Positions 7,481 through 15,870 of a DNA stretch of 64,000 nt are shown here, one piece after another. Source of the DNA: Azospirillum fermentarium (GTDB taxonomy: Bacteria; Pseudomonadota; Alphaproteobacteria; Azospirillales; Azospirillaceae); assembly GCF_025961205.1 (NCBI RefSeq), contig NZ_JAOQNH010000002.1:519501-583500 (forward strand), given 5' to 3'. Each line of letters opens with the position of its first letter. Position 1 is the stretch's first letter. The position numbers were made by a program, and so were the translations under genes. The notes beneath the pieces were generated by a model. That model ran no database searches, was not told where the DNA came from, and was given only the letters and a program-made list of their open reading frames with translations.

Positions 7481-8572
7481 ATGCGGCGCGTCGATCACCC
7501 TGACGCCCTGCGACGAGAAGGCGGTAGCGAGCGCAGCCACCTCGATCCCTTCGTGGTCGCAACCGGCGATGCCAGTCCGCGCGACCAGCGCGATCTGATG
7601 GAGCGGCCTTTCTTCTCGCTGGCGAAGACGCCGCGCACGAAGCCCATCCTCTACAAGACCGCCGATGTCGAGGTGCAGGTGTTCGGGATGCCCGAACATG
7701 GCATGGCGACGATCTGGGATGCCGATGTGCTGATCTGGGCTGCAAGCCAAATCGTTGCCGCCGAAAACAACGGCATCAAGACATCCCGCTTCTTCCGCTT
7801 CACGCCCTATCATCTGCTGCGCGCCATCGGCCGCGACACCGGAAACCGCCAATATCTGCTGCTGAAGGCAGCGCTTGCCCGGCTGCAATCCACGGTCGTC
7901 GCCACGACGATCCGTAACGGCAAGCATTGGCGCCGCCGCCAGTTCTCCTGGATCAACGAATGGGAAGAGATGACCACGCGCGACGGTCGCGTTGAGGGCA
8001 TGGAGTTTGTCCTGCCCGAGTGGTTCTACAACAGTGTCCTTGACCGTTCGCTGGTCCTGACCATCGACCCGGATTATTTCCGGCTGACCGGTGGTATCGA
8101 GCGCTGGCTCTACCGTGTTGCCCGCAAACACGCCGGACATCAGCCGCATGGCTGGCTGTTCGAGGTTGCGCACCTTTACCAGAAATCCGGCAGCATGGCC
8201 CGACCATCGGACTTTGCACTGGACTTGCGCCGCATTGCTGCCCGCCAGCCGCTGCCCGGCTACCAGCTTAAGATCCTGCGCGAGGATCGCCGCGAACTGC
8301 TGCGAATCCGCCCTGAAAATCTATCCACAGTGCCTGTGGATAACATTGTGGATGCCGTCGGTACATCAGGCGCAAAGGGTATCGGTACATCAGGCGCAGC
8401 ACTATCGGCACATCAGGCGCACGAGCCCCAGTTAAGCCTCTGGAACGAAAAGAAGAATCCGACTGCTAACTTAGAATCTAACATAGAATCTAACTTTTCT
8501 TCTTTGACGCGCGCGCATGAAAGGCACGGTGCCAGTGCCACTTCCCGCCGACCTGGGCGGGGTACGCCATGA
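7481..8572 (+). CDS. repA: replication initiator protein A (RepA/RPA family)
   Basis: 363 residues, with the RPA-family block DLMERPFFSLAK...YKTADVEVQVFGMPEHGMATIWDAD followed by two winged-helix-like segments up to about residue 280. Family members initiate theta replication of alphaproteobacterial plasmids and of the excised circles of ICEs. The last 80 codons are low in protein conservation and carry DNA repeats (see 8318-8505). The start directly follows the rdfS-like stop; an internal ATG at 7598, just before ERPFFSL, is an alternative. The end overlaps parA by four bases (ATGA). Confidence 0.9.
   Translation: MRRVDHPDALRREGGSERSHLDPFVVATGDASPRDQRDLMERPFFSLAKTPRTKPILYKTADVEVQVFGMPEHGMATIWDADVLIWAASQIVAAENNGIKTSRFFRFTPYHLLRAIGRDTGNRQYLLLKAALARLQSTVVATTIRNGKHWRRRQFSWINEWEEMTTRDGRVEGMEFVLPEWFYNSVLDRSLVLTIDPDYFRLTGGIERWLYRVARKHAGHQPHGWLFEVAHLYQKSGSMARPSDFALDLRRIAARQPLPGYQLKILREDRRELLRIRPENLSTVPVDNIVDAVGTSGAKGIGTSGAALSAHQAHEPQLSLWNEKKNPTANLESNIESNFSSLTRAHERHGASATSRRPGRGTP
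8318..8505 (+). other. candidate origin of vegetative replication (oriV) inside repA
   Basis: Three signals lie in order. First, DnaA boxes: a perfect TTATCCACA on the minus strand (8335-8343) facing a CTATCCACA (8321-8329). Second, three 17-bp iterons, tcggtacatcaggcgca, at 8358-8374, 8382-8398 and 8405-8421, the third with one change. Third, AT-rich 12-bp repeats ctaac(t/a)tagaat starting at 8466, 8478 and 8490, suited to strand opening. The iterons fall in different reading frames (steps of 24 and 23 bp), so selection acts on DNA, not on protein. Confidence 0.7.
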
Positions 8573-9222
8573 TCGTCGCGCTCCTCAATCAGAAAGGCGG
8601 CGTGGGCAAGACCACGCTGGCGCTGCATCTTGCCGGAGCCTGGGCTGCGCAAGGCAAGCGGGTCATCCTGATCGACGCCGACCCGCAAGGCTCCGCACTG
8701 GACTGGTCAGAGCGGCGCAGCCATGAAGGGCTGCCAAGGCTGTTCACCGTCATCGGCCTTGCCCGCGATACCCTGCATAGGGAAGCGCCGGAACTGGCGC
8801 GTGACGCCGATCATATCGTCATTGATGGTCCGCCCCGTGTCGCTGGTCTGATGCGCTCAGCACTGCTTGCAGCCGACCTGGTGCTGATCCCGGTGCAGCC
8901 ATCCCCCTTTGACGGCTGGGCCTCGGCCGAGATGCTGGCGCTTCTGAACGAAGCGCGCATCTATCGACCGGAGCTGTCCGCCCGCTTTCTGCTGAACCGA
9001 TGCGGTGCGCGCACGATCATCACCCGCGAAACGGCCGAGACACTGGCTGACCATGATCCGCCCTTGCTGGCCACGACGGTTGGCCAGCGTGTCGCCTTCG
9101 CCGAAGCCGCACAGACCGGACGACTGGTCTCCGAGACTGATGGCGGCGAACGGGCCGCACAGGAGGTCACAGCGCTGGCGGCCGAAATCGATGGCCTCGG
9201 TATCGGGAGGATCGTGCCATGA
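8569..9222 (+). CDS. parA: ParA-family partition ATPase
   Basis: 217 residues with the deviant Walker A motif QKGGVGKTT at residues 8-16, the A' motif LIDADPQGSALDW at 35-47 and a Walker B-like VIDGPP near 85. The short form without an N-terminal helix-turn-helix belongs to the type Ib/MipZ-like group used by small plasmids. It should position or stabilise the excised circle together with the small RHH protein encoded next. Starts and stops overlap by ATGA on both sides, showing coupled translation. Confidence 0.92.
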   Translation: MIVALLNQKGGVGKTTLALHLAGAWAAQGKRVILIDADPQGSALDWSERRSHEGLPRLFTVIGLARDTLHREAPELARDADHIVIDGPPRVAGLMRSALLAADLVLIPVQPSPFDGWASAEMLALLNEARIYRPELSARFLLNRCGARTIITRETAETLADHDPPLLATTVGQRVAFAEAAQTGRLVSETDGGERAAQEVTALAAEIDGLGIGRIVP

Positions 9223-9473
9223 CACGTCCGCCTGTCAAATCCGGCTTCGCATCACGTCCGGGCAATCCCGATAGCTGGGTCAGAGCCGCCGATGCGCCGC
9301 CAACCGGCAAGACGGCGACGGAGGCGTTTACCGCCCGCCTGACCATCGACATCACGCCCGAACTGCGCGGGCGCATCAAGGTTGCCGCTTTCCGGCGTGG
9401 CGTCACCGTCGCCGTGATGCTGCGCGAGCTGCTGGTCCGCGAGTTTCCACCCATCGAAGGAGATCAGCCATGA
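9219..9473 (+). CDS. small ribbon-helix-helix-like partition partner
   Basis: 84 residues. The N-terminus is flexible and the C-terminal half (FTARLTIDITPELRGRIKVAAFRRGVTVAVMLRELL) has the beta-strand plus two-helix pattern of ParG/CopG proteins. Such proteins bind centromere repeats and stimulate the ParA ATPase. Position directly after parA with a four-base overlap supports the role. It is often annotated as ParB although it is not of the classical ParB family. Confidence 0.75.
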   Translation: MTRPPVKSGFASRPGNPDSWVRAADAPPTGKTATEAFTARLTIDITPELRGRIKVAAFRRGVTVAVMLRELLVREFPPIEGDQP

Positions 9474-9988
9474 CCGGCAAAACCGTGCGCGCTGCGCATG
9501 AACATCCGCAGGCGGACGGGCCTGCACCGTTCACCACATTGGTCGAACTGACCTTCCAGAAGAATAAGGTCGAGCGGTGGATACGCTTCGGCCGCAAGAG
9601 CTTTGAGCAGATCATCGACCGCCGCCGCAGTCTGATCGGTTTTGCGCCCGAAAGCATCTTCGCACTCAATCGCTGGGCTTCCAACGATTACGGCACCATC
9701 GTCTCGCGGCTCGACATCCTGCGCGCTGTCGGGCGTGGCGAACCGTACCAGACCGTGCCCTTCGTTCGTCCTGGCGGCGAGATCCTGCTGCGTATCGATG
9801 GCTGGCGACAAGTCCAGCGGGTGTTGGCCCTGATCGATGCCGTGGACGCGCTAGGCGTCGATCCGGCCGATGTTGCGCCGGAGCATTGGCGGCACGTCCA
9901 CAACCGTTTGAGTGCTGGTCAGGAACCCAATCCCTACACCCCGGAGCGCCATGCCGCATGGGTCAGCCGCCGGAGGATCGCACCATGA
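9470..9988 (+). CDS. DUF2840 domain protein
   Basis: 172 residues matching the DUF2840 pattern (TLVELTFQKNKVERWIRFGR, then FAPESIFALNRWASNDYGT). The family is found only next to parA and traF in alphaproteobacterial ICEs and plasmids; function is unknown. No catalytic or membrane motif is visible. ATGA overlaps join it to the RHH gene and to traF, so it is made from the same transcript. Confidence 0.88.
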   Translation: MTGKTVRAAHEHPQADGPAPFTTLVELTFQKNKVERWIRFGRKSFEQIIDRRRSLIGFAPESIFALNRWASNDYGTIVSRLDILRAVGRGEPYQTVPFVRPGGEILLRIDGWRQVQRVLALIDAVDALGVDPADVAPEHWRHVHNRLSAGQEPNPYTPERHAAWVSRRRIAP

Positions 9989-10530
9989 GCCGTCGTCATA
10001 TCCTTGCCGTGTCCATGCTGGCCGTCGGCACGCTTGTCGTCACGGCGGTTGCCGATCTGCCAACCCGGCTGATCTGGAATGCGACTGCCAGCGCGCCCAT
10101 CGGCTTCTACACAGTTGCTCCCGCCGATGCGCTCGAAGTGCCCGAACTGGTCGCCATCATGCCGTCTGAGCCGCTGGAGCGGTTCATGGTCGATCGCGGC
10201 TATATCGGACGCGGCGTGCCGCTGCTGAAGCGTGTCCTCGGCCTGCCGGGACAGCGCGTTTGCCGCAACGGTGCGACCATTACCGTCGATCATGTCGAGA
10301 TGGGGGACGCGCTGGAGCGCGACCGCATGGGCCGCGATCTGCCGGTCTGGCAGGGCTGCCGCATTATCGGCGACGGTGAACTCTTCCTCATGAATTGGGA
10401 CATCCGGGACAGCCTCGATGGCCGTTACTTCGGACCTGTTCCCGCCAGTTCCGTCATCGGCCGGGCGCTGCCGCTCTGGACCGATGGGGAAGGTGATGGC
10501 CGCTACGAATGGCGGGCGGCCACGCATTGA
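9985..10530 (+). CDS. traF: S26-family signal peptidase TraF (pilin maturation)
   Basis: 181 residues. One N-terminal membrane segment (about residues 5-24) is followed by SAPIGFY with the catalytic serine, and by LLKRVLGLPGQ with the general-base lysine. The box with NWDIRDSLDGRYFGP resembles the C-terminal conserved motif of signal peptidases. In RP4, TraF cleaves and cyclises the TrbC pilin, and a TrbC-like gene is present at 24063. The start is the ATG overlapping the DUF2840 stop; an in-frame upstream extension is not needed. Confidence 0.9.
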   Translation: MSRRHILAVSMLAVGTLVVTAVADLPTRLIWNATASAPIGFYTVAPADALEVPELVAIMPSEPLERFMVDRGYIGRGVPLLKRVLGLPGQRVCRNGATITVDHVEMGDALERDRMGRDLPVWQGCRIIGDGELFLMNWDIRDSLDGRYFGPVPASSVIGRALPLWTDGEGDGRYEWRAATH

Positions 10531-10565
10531 ACCCACGCCGAAACCTCGACGACAGGAGATTTTTC

Positions 10566-10901
10566 ATGCCACAGATCGGATTGTTCACGCGCGATGAAAC
10601 GGGCTTTTCCGGGCGCGTTCACACGCTCACGCTCTTCCGTGAGCTTACCATCATGCCAGCCGAGCATTCGGACGCCGAAAACGCGCCGGACTACCGTGTC
10701 CATCACGGAGCTGATGACGGCCCCGAGGTCGGCGCTGCATGGAAACGCACCGGCGAAAAGGCTGGCGAATATCTCTCGGTGCTGCTCGACGATCCCGCCT
10801 TGCCGCAGCCGATCCGCGCCAACCTGTTCCGCGACGACGATGCAGGCTCGTCATGGTCGCTGCACTGGAGCCGCCCGCGGCCCCGCGAAGATCGGGACTG
10901 A
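10566..10901 (+). CDS. DUF736 family protein (copy 2)
   Basis: 111 residues, distantly similar to the copy at 4811: both start with an IG.F segment, share a GAAW core and end with an ANLF.D....W.L.WSRP block. The start is the ATG with AGGAG 8 bases upstream. It lies between traF and the lytic transglycosylase in the relaxase operon. Two diverged copies in one element suggest different roles or paired function; neither is known. Confidence 0.88.
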   Translation: MPQIGLFTRDETGFSGRVHTLTLFRELTIMPAEHSDAENAPDYRVHHGADDGPEVGAAWKRTGEKAGEYLSVLLDDPALPQPIRANLFRDDDAGSSWSLHWSRPRPREDRD

Positions 10902-10905
10902 GATC

Positions 10906-11616
10906 ATGCGATCCCGCGCCCTTCTTCTCTTCACGGCCCTTCTGTCGGCTGGCAGCGGATTGACGCCAGCGCTTGCGCAGGTCACGCAGCAACCCGCGCC
11001 TGTCACTGCGCATCCCCATGCTGCTTTCATTGCCGAGGCGTCACAGCGTTTCGGCATTCCAGAGCACTGGATTCGGGCCGTGCTGCGTGTGGAAAGCGCG
11101 GGCGATGTGCGCGCCATCTCATCGGCGGGTGCAATGGGACTGATGCAGGTCATGCCCGATACCTGGGTGGGCCTGCGCAGCCGCCATGGCCTCGGACGCG
11201 ATCCTTACGATCCGCGCGACAACATCCTCGCAGGTACGGCGTATCTGCGCGAGATGTGGGACCGGTATGGCAATGTCGCGGCCATGCTTGCCGCCTACAA
11301 TGCCGGTCCCGGTCGCTATGATGAGCATCTGGCGACAGGTCGCACTTTGCCCGCAGAAACACGCGCCTATGTCGCCACGCTCGCACCTGTTCTTGGGCTT
11401 GCGACTGCGCCTGATGTGCCGACGATCGCGCCGCCGCCACCGCCAGATTGGCGCGAAGCTCCGCTTTTCGTGGCGCAATCCAGCGGCAATTCGGTTGCAG
11501 CCAATCAGCCGTCGAACGACGTCCGCGCAACCGTTCCTATGCGCGTTTCCGTCGATCAGGAGCCGCAGGACGGCGGCATATTCGTGGCCCGTGCGAGCAA
11601 TGGAGATGCGCCATGA
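10906..11616 (+). CDS. VirB1-like lytic transglycosylase
   Basis: 236 residues with a signal peptide (hydrophobic core about residues 5-20, cleavage likely after ALA). The SLT domain follows: the catalytic glutamate in AVLRVESAGD, the GAMGLMQVMP motif, and AAYNAGPGRYDE. The C-terminal ~80 residues are proline-rich and unstructured. It should locally cut peptidoglycan so the transfer channel can span the envelope. The gene starts four bases after the DUF736 stop and overlaps the next frame by ATGA. Confidence 0.92.
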   Translation: MRSRALLLFTALLSAGSGLTPALAQVTQQPAPVTAHPHAAFIAEASQRFGIPEHWIRAVLRVESAGDVRAISSAGAMGLMQVMPDTWVGLRSRHGLGRDPYDPRDNILAGTAYLREMWDRYGNVAAMLAAYNAGPGRYDEHLATGRTLPAETRAYVATLAPVLGLATAPDVPTIAPPPPPDWREAPLFVAQSSGNSVAANQPSNDVRATVPMRVSVDQEPQDGGIFVARASNGDAP

Positions 11617-11933
11617 CCATGACGTCTCCACGCGCTTTCGGTCCGCTTCCGGTGTGCAGTCAGGCAAGGGGTCGCCTGGCTGCATTCCCGGCAGGAAGGG
11701 CAAAAAGGGCAGGGAAGGCGGAGGGCAAGATAAAGGAAACCGGCACCCTGTCGGGCCGGTTTCTGGGCAAACCCTTGTCTGCACACTGTTTTGGGGCGCG
11801 GCGCACGGCACCCTGCTTTTGGGTCTCGCGTGCCGCGATATGGCGCAAAGCCTTGGCTTTGCTGGATTTTGACCGGCACTATAGCCGAATATCTGCCGTT
11901 TGCGTGCTTAAACGGCATGGGATGCGCTCATGA
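11613..11933 (+). CDS. hypothetical basic protein overlapping a candidate oriT
   Basis: 106 residues, rich in Arg, Ala, Gly and Cys, no family recognised. The start overlaps the transglycosylase stop (ATGA, GGAG site upstream) and the stop overlaps the relaxase start (ATGA), so translational coupling is well supported. Three perfect inverted repeats lie in its second half. It may serve mainly as a translated spacer that lets ribosomes reach the relaxase through oriT, or encode a small accessory DNA-binding protein. Confidence 0.5.
   Translation: MTMTSPRAFGPLPVCSQARGRLAAFPAGRAKRAGKAEGKIKETGTLSGRFLGKPLSAHCFGARRTAPCFWVSRAAIWRKALALLDFDRHYSRISAVCVLKRHGMRS
11736..11917 (+). other. candidate oriT of the ICE (three inverted repeats before the relaxase)
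   Basis: Inverted repeats are gaaaccgg/ccggtttc (11736-11743, 11756-11763), gcaaagcc/ggctttgc with a 2-base loop (11845-11862) and tgccgttt/aaacggca (11894-11901, 11910-11917). They lie immediately upstream of the relaxase gene, a usual oriT position. I could not recognise a nic consensus, so the call rests on structure and position. Confidence 0.4.
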
Positions 11934-14002
11934 GTGCCGAGGACGAGAACCGCTTTCGCCCCAGGTCAGGTCGGATCAAATCCGACGCGCCGAAGGTGGG
12001 CAAGGCGAAGAGCTTTCTGACGCAGGCGAAGAAGCTGGCGCGTCAGCATAGCAACGGCCCCGGCAGATCATCATCATTCGCATCACGGACGTCCTCGTCG
12101 CCTTCATCTGGTTCGGCCGGAAAGAGCGGGAAGGCATCGCGGACTGGCAAAGGTCCGGGCGTCAAGCGTGGCCGCGGCGCGGCCTTTGTCCGCGCACGCG
12201 CCCTGTCGGGCGGCTGGCGGCACAGTGCGGCCGGCGTGCGCCGCGTCGTCGTCAAAACCCGGTACGTTCAGAACGCGGGGAAGAATGGCAAAGGGGCTGC
12301 TCATCTGCGCTATATCCAGCGCGATGGAACCTCGCGTGATGGCGAACGTGGCCAGCTCTATTCCGCCACCGACGATCGCGCTGATGGAGATGCGTTCCTT
12401 GACCGAGGCAAGGATGATCGCCACCAGTTCCGCTTTATCGTTTCGCCCGAAGATGCCGCCGATCTTACCGATCTCACCGAGCACACCCGCGATCTGATGA
12501 GCCGCATCGAGGCTGACCTTGGCACGAAACTCGACTGGGTGGCGGTCAATCACCACAATACCGGCCACCCCCATGTCCATGTCATCGTTCGGGGCAAGGA
12601 CGATCTAGGCGAGAACCTGGTCATCAATGGCGATTATCTCGCCAATGGCATTCGTGAGCGGGCGAGCGAACTGACCACGCTGGAACTGGGCCCAGTGACC
12701 GAGATCGAGCAGAGCCGCAAGCTGTCTGCCGAAATCGATCAGGACCGCTTTACGCGCATCGACAGCACCATGACCGAGGAGGCCGACGAACGGTTCCTTG
12801 ATCTGCGCCATGAACCGGCCGATGCACGCCGCCAGTTCAACCGCACGCTTCGCCTGCGCCGTCTCGCCAAACTGGAAAAGATGGGGCTCGCCACCGAACA
12901 CGCGCCGGGCGTCTGGGAGCTCGGCGCGAAGATGGAACCGGCGCTGCGTGAACTTGGTGAACGCGGCGACATCATCCGCAACATGCACAAGGCGCTGAAG
13001 GCCGATGGGCAGGACCGTGATCCAATGACCTTCCAGCTTCACGATGCAGCACCCGCGGCGCCCATCACCGGACGCGTCGTGGACAAATATCTCACCGACG
13101 AGATGGGCGAGAACCTGACGCTCGTGGTGGACGGCATCGACGGGCGAACACACCATCTTCCCGGCATTGATCCGGCCCGCGTCGAAGATGCCCGGATCGG
13201 CAGCATCGTCGAAGTTGGCCCCGCCGATACGGCGCAGCGGCCGTCCGATCACACCATCGCTGCGATCTCGGAGAATGGTATTTACCGACCGAGCCGCCAC
13301 CTCGAACAGGCGAAGTTCGAGGGACGTGTACCGGGCGGGGATTACGAGGGCTATGTAGATGCCCATGTCCGGCGACTGGAGGCGCTGCGCCGCGCCGGGA
13401 TCGCTGAGCGGATCGACGCTGACCAGTGGCGCATCCCCGATGACTTCGAGAGTCGCGCCACCGCCTATGATGCCGGTCGCAACCGGCAGGCCAGCATTCG
13501 TGTCGTCTCTACCTTCGATCTGGAAAAGCAGATCGGCGCTGATGGTGCGACCTGGCTGGACCGGCGACTGGTTACGCCGGACGCTTCGGATATTACCCCG
13601 GCCGGGTTCGGTCAGCAGGTGCGCGAGGCTATGGACCAGCGGCGAGAGCATCATATTGCACAGGGCGATGCCACACGGCAGCAGAATGGACGCATCCTCT
13701 ATCGGCGCAACCTGCTCGCCAATCTGCGCGAACGGGAAGTGGCCCGCGTCGGTGCGGAAATGGCCGGGAGCAAGGGCTTGCCGTTTCGTGCGGCTACCGA
13801 TGGCGAGACCGTCAGCGGCAAGTTCACCGGGACCGCACATATATCGAGCGGCAAGTTCGCCATTATCGAAAAGAGTCACGAGTTCACTCTCGTCCCATGG
13901 CGGCCAGTAATCGACCGCCAGATCGGCCGCGAGGTTGCGGGCATCGTGCAGGGCGGATCGGTTTCGTGGCAGCTTGGGAGGCAGCGGGCATTGGGGTTGT
14001 AG
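11930..14002 (+). CDS. rlxS: VirD2/RlxS-type relaxase with DUF3363 domain
   Basis: 690 residues. A basic low-complexity N-terminus (about 1-85) precedes the relaxase fold. The first core segment is VVKTRYVQNAG...HLRYIQRDG, and the metal-binding triad region is NHHNTGHPHVHVIVRG near residues 205-220. The C-terminal half is the DUF3363 region found in this relaxase group. It should nick oriT, stay bound to the 5' end and lead the strand through the TraG/Trb channel. The start overlaps the small upstream frame by ATGA. RlxS of ICEMlSymR7A is the best described relative. Confidence 0.9.
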   Translation: MSAEDENRFRPRSGRIKSDAPKVGKAKSFLTQAKKLARQHSNGPGRSSSFASRTSSSPSSGSAGKSGKASRTGKGPGVKRGRGAAFVRARALSGGWRHSAAGVRRVVVKTRYVQNAGKNGKGAAHLRYIQRDGTSRDGERGQLYSATDDRADGDAFLDRGKDDRHQFRFIVSPEDAADLTDLTEHTRDLMSRIEADLGTKLDWVAVNHHNTGHPHVHVIVRGKDDLGENLVINGDYLANGIRERASELTTLELGPVTEIEQSRKLSAEIDQDRFTRIDSTMTEEADERFLDLRHEPADARRQFNRTLRLRRLAKLEKMGLATEHAPGVWELGAKMEPALRELGERGDIIRNMHKALKADGQDRDPMTFQLHDAAPAAPITGRVVDKYLTDEMGENLTLVVDGIDGRTHHLPGIDPARVEDARIGSIVEVGPADTAQRPSDHTIAAISENGIYRPSRHLEQAKFEGRVPGGDYEGYVDAHVRRLEALRRAGIAERIDADQWRIPDDFESRATAYDAGRNRQASIRVVSTFDLEKQIGADGATWLDRRLVTPDASDITPAGFGQQVREAMDQRREHHIAQGDATRQQNGRILYRRNLLANLREREVARVGAEMAGSKGLPFRAATDGETVSGKFTGTAHISSGKFAIIEKSHEFTLVPWRPVIDRQIGREVAGIVQGGSVSWQLGRQRALGL

Positions 14003-14290
14003 TCACTGCTAGCCGGGCGCCATCATCGCGAAGACCAGCAGCAACCGGCCCGATCTTAACATGCTCAACTACGCCATTCGCTGAAGGGAATGTCGTGCAG
14101 GAAGATAAGGTGATTTTCTGAGCAGGAGTAGCCGTTGGGGTATTCACCGCGACGGCGTGGAGAGCCCTTATACTTAAAACCCGTCACGAAAATCCCGTCT
14201 CCCCTCTCGCTACTTTTGCTGCGGAACACTCAGTCCGAAAGGCGCCATTTGCATCATTCAGGGCGACGTAGCGCACAAAACTAATTGGGC

Positions 14291-14319
14291 TTGAAACCTT
14301 ACAAACATGTTTGTATAGT
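14291..14319 (+). promoter_or_regulatory. promoter with embedded TetR-type operator
   Basis: TTGAAA (14291-14296) and TATAGT (14314-14319) are separated by exactly 17 bp. The spacer carries a perfect 16-bp palindrome, tacaaacatgtttgta (14300-14315), overlapping the -10 box. It lies 30 bp before the MFS exporter and upstream of the tetR-family gene, so autorepression is likely. The preceding 14003-14290 contains no gene that I can support. Confidence 0.7.
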
Positions 14320-14348
14320 TATGGCCATTCAAACAGGATGGCTAACCC

Positions 14349-15857
14349 ATGACCGCCTCGCATTCGAACAGGTGGGTGCTGCTTGTGACCGTCGCCGCCG
14401 GTCTGCTGCTGATCACCCTCGATAACTCGGTTCTCTATACGGCGCTGCCGACGCTGACACGCGAACTCGGCGCTTCGCAGACGCAGGGGCTGTGGATAAT
14501 CAATGCCTATCCGTTGGTGATGGCAGGCCTGCTGCTGGGCACCGGCACGCTCGGCGACCGCATCGGCCATCGGCAGATGTTCCTGATCGGCCTGGTGCTG
14601 TTTGGCATCGCTTCGTTGGTCGCGGCCTTCTCGCCGTCGGCCAACATCCTGATTGCGGCCCGGGCGTTTCTTGCCGTCGGCGCGGCGGCGATGATGCCGG
14701 CGACGCTGGCCTTGATCCGGGTGACCTTCCTCGATGAGCGCGAGCGCAACATCGCCATTGCGATCTGGGGATCGCTGTCGGTCGTTGGCAGTGCGCTCGG
14801 CCCGATCGTCGGCGGCTTCCTGCTGGAGCATTTCTGGTGGGGATCGGTCTTCCTGATCAACGTGCCGGTGGTCATCGTTGCGTTCCTCTCGACACTGGTC
14901 GTCGCGCCGAAGGGTGAGACCGACCATAGCAAGCCATGGGATCTGGTCTCCTCGCTGCAAGCGCTCGTGGCGTTGTCGGCGCTGGTGATCGCGATCAAGG
15001 AATCGGCGCATGTCGGTCAATCCTGGCTGGTGCCGGCCGGGGCGTTTGTCGTCGCCGTGGTGGCGAGCATCCTCTTCGTGCGCCGCCAGTCGCGCCTGAC
15101 CTTCCCGCTGCTCGACTTCTCGATCTTCCGCAACGCCGCCTTCTCGTCGGGCGTGATGGCGGCGGCCTTCGCCATGTTCGCGATCGGCGGCATTGAGCTC
15201 GTCACCACGCAGCGCTTCCAGCTCGTTGCCGGCTTCTCGCCGCTCGAGGCAGGGCTGCTGGTTTCGGCGGCTGCGCTCGGCTCGCTGCCGACCGCGATGC
15301 TTGGCGGTGCGTTTCTGCACAAGATCGGCCTGCGCATTCTGATCGCGGGTGGTCTTGCCGCCGCATCGCTGGCTGTCGTGCTGGCGACCTGGGGCGTCAC
15401 CCATGGCCTTGGCTGGCTGATCGCCGGCATGGTGTTGAGCGGGGCCGGCGTGGGCGCGGCCATGTCGGTGGCTTCGACCGCCATTGTCGGGAATGCGCCT
15501 GTGCATCGGGCGGGCATGGCCTCGTCGGTCGAGGAGGTGTCCTACGAGTTCGGCAGCCTGCTGGCCGTGGCCTTCCTCGGCAGCCTGCTGTCGGCGATCT
15601 ACACGGCTTCGGTCATGCTTCCGGCGGGAGCGCCAGAGGCGATGCGCGACAGCATGGGCGGCGCGCTCGCGCTGGCAGCGCAAGCCGGAGCCGATGGTCA
15701 GGCGATCATCGATGCGGCGAGCCAGGCCTTCGATCGCGGCTATCTGACCGTGATGTATGTGGTCGCGGCGGTGCTGGCAGTGGGTGCGGTCATCACCGCA
15801 GTGCTGCTGCGCAACTATGGTCCGGGTTCGCAATCCTCGATCTATTCCTCGCACTGA
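14349..15857 (+). CDS. 14-TM MFS multidrug exporter (DHA2, QacA/SmvA-like)
   Basis: 502 residues with 14 hydrophobic segments. Motif D1-like LDNSVLYTALPTL is at residues 22-34, motif A GDRIGHRQMF near 75 and motif C-like GSALGPIVGGFLLE near 150. This is the proton-drug antiporter architecture of QacA and SmvA, which export quaternary ammonium compounds, dyes and other cations. Its own operator-promoter and a TetR-family gene 13 bp downstream form a standard inducible efflux unit. The substrate is not predictable from sequence. Confidence 0.9.
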   Translation: MTASHSNRWVLLVTVAAGLLLITLDNSVLYTALPTLTRELGASQTQGLWIINAYPLVMAGLLLGTGTLGDRIGHRQMFLIGLVLFGIASLVAAFSPSANILIAARAFLAVGAAAMMPATLALIRVTFLDERERNIAIAIWGSLSVVGSALGPIVGGFLLEHFWWGSVFLINVPVVIVAFLSTLVVAPKGETDHSKPWDLVSSLQALVALSALVIAIKESAHVGQSWLVPAGAFVVAVVASILFVRRQSRLTFPLLDFSIFRNAAFSSGVMAAAFAMFAIGGIELVTTQRFQLVAGFSPLEAGLLVSAAALGSLPTAMLGGAFLHKIGLRILIAGGLAAASLAVVLATWGVTHGLGWLIAGMVLSGAGVGAAMSVASTAIVGNAPVHRAGMASSVEEVSYEFGSLLAVAFLGSLLSAIYTASVMLPAGAPEAMRDSMGGALALAAQAGADGQAIIDAASQAFDRGYLTVMYVVAAVLAVGAVITAVLLRNYGPGSQSSIYSSH

Positions 15858-15870
15858 GAGGAATGATCCG

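Noticed and set aside
8357-8421. GTSGA peptide repeats in RepA as a protein repeat domain
   Set aside because: Spacing of 24 then 23 bp changes the frame, so the repeat is a DNA feature (iterons), not a peptide repeat.
12605-13879. Minus-strand frame of 424 codons opposite the relaxase
   Set aside because: Shadow; the plus strand has the relaxase His motif and DUF3363 region.
14339-14352. Four-codon leader frame (ATG to TGA) overlapping the exporter start
   Set aside because: Its own ribosome-binding site would have no spacing; likely chance.
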